Positions 5,750 through 7,215 of a DNA stretch of 7,215 bases are shown piece after piece. Numbering within the stretch: the stretch's first letter is position 1; each line of letters opens with the position of its first letter. A program made the position numbers and the translations under genes. The DNA is from an uncultured Gemmatimonadota bacterium. Lineage in GTDB: Bacteria; Gemmatimonadota; Gemmatimonadetes; Gemmatimonadales; Gemmatimonadaceae. The notes beneath the pieces were generated by a model. The model did not search any database and was not told the DNA's origin. It saw nothing but the letters and a program-made list of their open reading frames with translations. Location: contig CAMLHT010000200.1 of assembly GCA_946479895.1 (NCBI GenBank), forward strand, positions 1 to 7,215. The letters run 5' to 3'.

Positions 5750-6312
5750 CGAAGCCGGACTTTCGCACTTCGCTGCTCGAGCTGTCGGACCTGGCGCGGA
5801 AGGTGGCCGACTCGATGATCCCGGATCTCGAGCGCGCGCACGCGATGTTCCGCGCCACCGTGGACCGCGAGGGCACGCTGCTGTTCTGCGGCAACGGCGG
5901 AAGCGCGGCCGATGCGCAGCACATGGCCACCGAGTACGTCGTCCGGTACATCCGCACGCGGCGCGCGTATCCCGCGATCGCGCTGACGACCGACACGTCG
6001 CTCCTGACGGCGGCCGGCAACGACCTGGGCTTCGACCAGGTGTTCGCCCGCCAGGTCGAGGCGCTCGGGAAGAAGGGCGACCTGCTGGTCATTCACTCGA
6101 CCAGCGGCAATTCGCCGAACGTGCTCCGCGCGGCCGAGGCGGCTCGCGCGAAGGGCATCGACGTCCTCGCGTTTTCCGCGCGCGACGGCGGCGCGCTCCG
6201 GGCGCTCGCGACGCACAACGTGATCATCCCCGCGCAGCGCACCGACCGCGCCCAGGAGCTGCACCTGTGCATCGAGCACATCATCTGTGACATGATCGAC
6301 CAGACCCTATGA
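5746..6312 (+). CDS. gmhA: GmhA-like SIS-domain phosphoheptose isomerase
   Basis: The 188-residue protein is a single SIS (sugar isomerase) domain of the GmhA/DiaA group and has the usual GmhA length. GmhA converts sedoheptulose 7-phosphate to D-glycero-D-manno-heptose 7-phosphate, the first step to the ADP-heptose used in the lipopolysaccharide core or in S-layer glycans. Visible motifs are the phosphate-binding FCGNGGSAADAQH (47-59) and STSGNS (118-123), GNDLGFDQVFARQVEA (91-106), and the metal/catalytic set expected for GmhA: H59, E63, Q170 and H173 in QELH. Retention of these residues favours an active isomerase over the non-catalytic replication factor DiaA, which belongs to the same fold. 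The ATG overlaps the preceding stop (ATGA) and the stop overlaps the next ATG in the same way. No other heptose pathway genes are in view, so the sugar handled is inferred from the motifs alone. Confidence 0.88.
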   Translation: MTKPDFRTSLLELSDLARKVADSMIPDLERAHAMFRATVDREGTLLFCGNGGSAADAQHMATEYVVRYIRTRRAYPAIALTTDTSLLTAAGNDLGFDQVFARQVEALGKKGDLLVIHSTSGNSPNVLRAAEAARAKGIDVLAFSARDGGALRALATHNVIIPAQRTDRAQELHLCIEHIICDMIDQTL

Positions 6313-7064
6313 ACGACCTCGCCGGAAAACGCGCGCTGATCACCGGCGGCTCGCGCGGCATCGGTGCCGCCACCGCCGAGCTGTTCGCCGAGTTCGGCGT
6401 CCACGTCGCCATCGGTTATCGGAGCCGCCGCGAGGACGCCGACCGGATGGTGGAGAAGCTGACGGGGCGCGGAGTGAAGGCCGCGGCCTTCCCGACCGAC
6501 ATCTCGAAGCGTGAGGGAGCGGACAAGCTGGTGCAGCAGGCGGTGCAGGCGATCGGCGGGCTGGATTTCTTCGTCGGGAACGCCGGCATCTGGCCGGACG
6601 AGGACGTTCCGGTGGCCGACATGAGCGACGATCGCTGGCGCCGGACGATGGCCGAGAACGTCGATTCCATGTTCTTCACCACGCGGGCGGCGGCCCGGGC
6701 GATGAACGACGACGGACGCATCGTGCTGGTGGCCAGCACGGCGGGCCAGCGCGGCGAGGCGAACCATGCCGACTACGCCGCGTCGAAGGGCGCGATGATC
6801 TCCTACGTGAAGTCGATGTGCATCGAGCTCGCGCCGCGCGGCATCACGGTCAACAGCGTCGCGCCGGGATGGGTGGACACCGAGATGTGCGAGAAGCCGT
6901 TCGCGGGCACCGGCAAGGATGCGATCGCTCGCAACATCCCGATCGGTCGCGTCGCCGCGCCGCGAGACATCGCCGGCCCGATCGTGTTTCTCTGCTCGGT
7001 GCTCGCGCGGCACATCACGGGTGAGATCGTGAACGTGAACGGCGGCAGCGTGCTCGTCGGATGA
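6309..7064 (+). CDS. Short-chain dehydrogenase/reductase (FabG-like classical SDR)
   Basis: This 251-residue protein is a complete classical SDR, an NAD(P)(H)-dependent oxidoreductase of a single Rossmann domain. The cofactor motif GGSRGIG is at 13-19, the adenine-site aspartate D64 in FPTDIS, and NAG at 91-93. The active-site tetrad is N117, S143 (in VASTAG), Y156 and K160 (in YAASK). PGWVDTEM follows at 186-193, and the C-terminus ends in ITGEIVNVNGGSVLVG, as in the FabG group. Arg16 in the glycine-rich loop and Arg38/Arg40 after the second strand suggest NADPH, which is an inference. The substrate cannot be told from sequence; 3-oxoacyl-ACP reductase is possible but many relatives act on sugars or alcohols, and the gmhA-like neighbour does not decide it. 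Both ends overlap neighbouring genes by 4 bases. Confidence 0.93.
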   Translation: MNDLAGKRALITGGSRGIGAATAELFAEFGVHVAIGYRSRREDADRMVEKLTGRGVKAAAFPTDISKREGADKLVQQAVQAIGGLDFFVGNAGIWPDEDVPVADMSDDRWRRTMAENVDSMFFTTRAAARAMNDDGRIVLVASTAGQRGEANHADYAASKGAMISYVKSMCIELAPRGITVNSVAPGWVDTEMCEKPFAGTGKDAIARNIPIGRVAAPRDIAGPIVFLCSVLARHITGEIVNVNGGSVLVG

Positions 7065-7215
7065 TCGTCCTCGTCTTCACCGGCGGGACGATATCCATGC
7101 GGCACGACGCCGTCGCCGGGGGCGCGGTGCCTTCGCTGCGCGGCAAGGACATTCTCGATCTCGCACCCGGGATCGACCGCATCGCCGAGCTGGAGATCGA
7201 CGACTGGGGTGCCTT
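7061..7215 (+). CDS. L-asparaginase/glutaminase family protein, N-terminal fragment (cut by window end)
   Basis: Only the first 51 codons are present. The protein starts with MIVLVFTGGTISMRHD, in which the beta-strand and TGGTI motif are the hallmark of the bacterial L-asparaginase/glutaminase family; the first threonine of TGGTI is a nucleophile in that family. Residues 28-43 (DILDLAPGIDRIAELE by content) resemble the segment after the flexible lid. These enzymes hydrolyse asparagine to aspartate and ammonia. There is no signal peptide, which suggests a cytoplasmic enzyme, but substrate preference cannot be judged from the fragment. The ATG overlaps the SDR stop codon as ATGA, so it is probably the next gene of the operon. 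The remainder lies beyond the window. Confidence 0.85.
   Translation, partial: MIVLVFTGGTISMRHDAVAGGAVPSLRGKDILDLAPGIDRIAELEIDDWGA

Overview
The window is a dense, high-GC chromosomal segment with every supported gene on the + strand: yraN (171-545), recA (655-1698), recX (1902-2618), alaS (2646-5408), an unrecognised small gene (5405-5749), a gmhA-like sugar-phosphate isomerase gene (5746-6312), a short-chain dehydrogenase/reductase gene (6309-7064) and the first 51 codons of an asparaginase-family gene (from 7061, cut by the window end). There are no tRNA or rRNA genes, no transposase and no CRISPR array. The RecA, AlaS and GmhA-like sequences are clearly bacterial. A phosphoheptose-isomerase homologue suggests a Gram-negative-type envelope, and a phylum such as Gemmatimonadota is a plausible but low-confidence guess.

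Region 1-170 is non-coding. It carries four copies of an octamer spaced about one DNA helical turn apart, then a perfect 10-bp palindrome. Region 171-2618 is a DNA-maintenance block: a YraN-family predicted nuclease, the RecA recombinase and its modulator RecX. The 109-base gap before recA holds a reasonable sigma70-like promoter with a palindrome in its spacer, and a second perfect inverted repeat next to the ribosome binding site. Neither resembles the SOS boxes of E. coli, Bacillus or alphaproteobacteria, so the control of recA here may be unfamiliar. The 203-base gap between recA and recX can form a gapless 75-nt rod-shaped RNA hairpin rich in G-U pairs and followed by a U-rich tract. It could be a terminator, an attenuator or a small RNA.

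From alaS onward the genes form one tightly packed run in which each start codon overlaps the preceding stop codon by 4 bases (GTGA or ATGA), four times in a row. These genes are probably translated as a coupled operon: alanyl-tRNA synthetase, a small helical protein, a heptose-type isomerase, an SDR and an asparaginase homologue. The combination does not make an obvious pathway.

Most of the genes lack a good Shine-Dalgarno sequence; recA is the exception. The 18 bases ending in the start codon of yraN and of alaS match each other at 14 positions and place a TANNNT -10-like hexamer exactly 6 bases before the ATG. This suggests leaderless transcription. I did not see a recognisable novel defence or mobile system. 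The most interesting material is in the intergenic signals.
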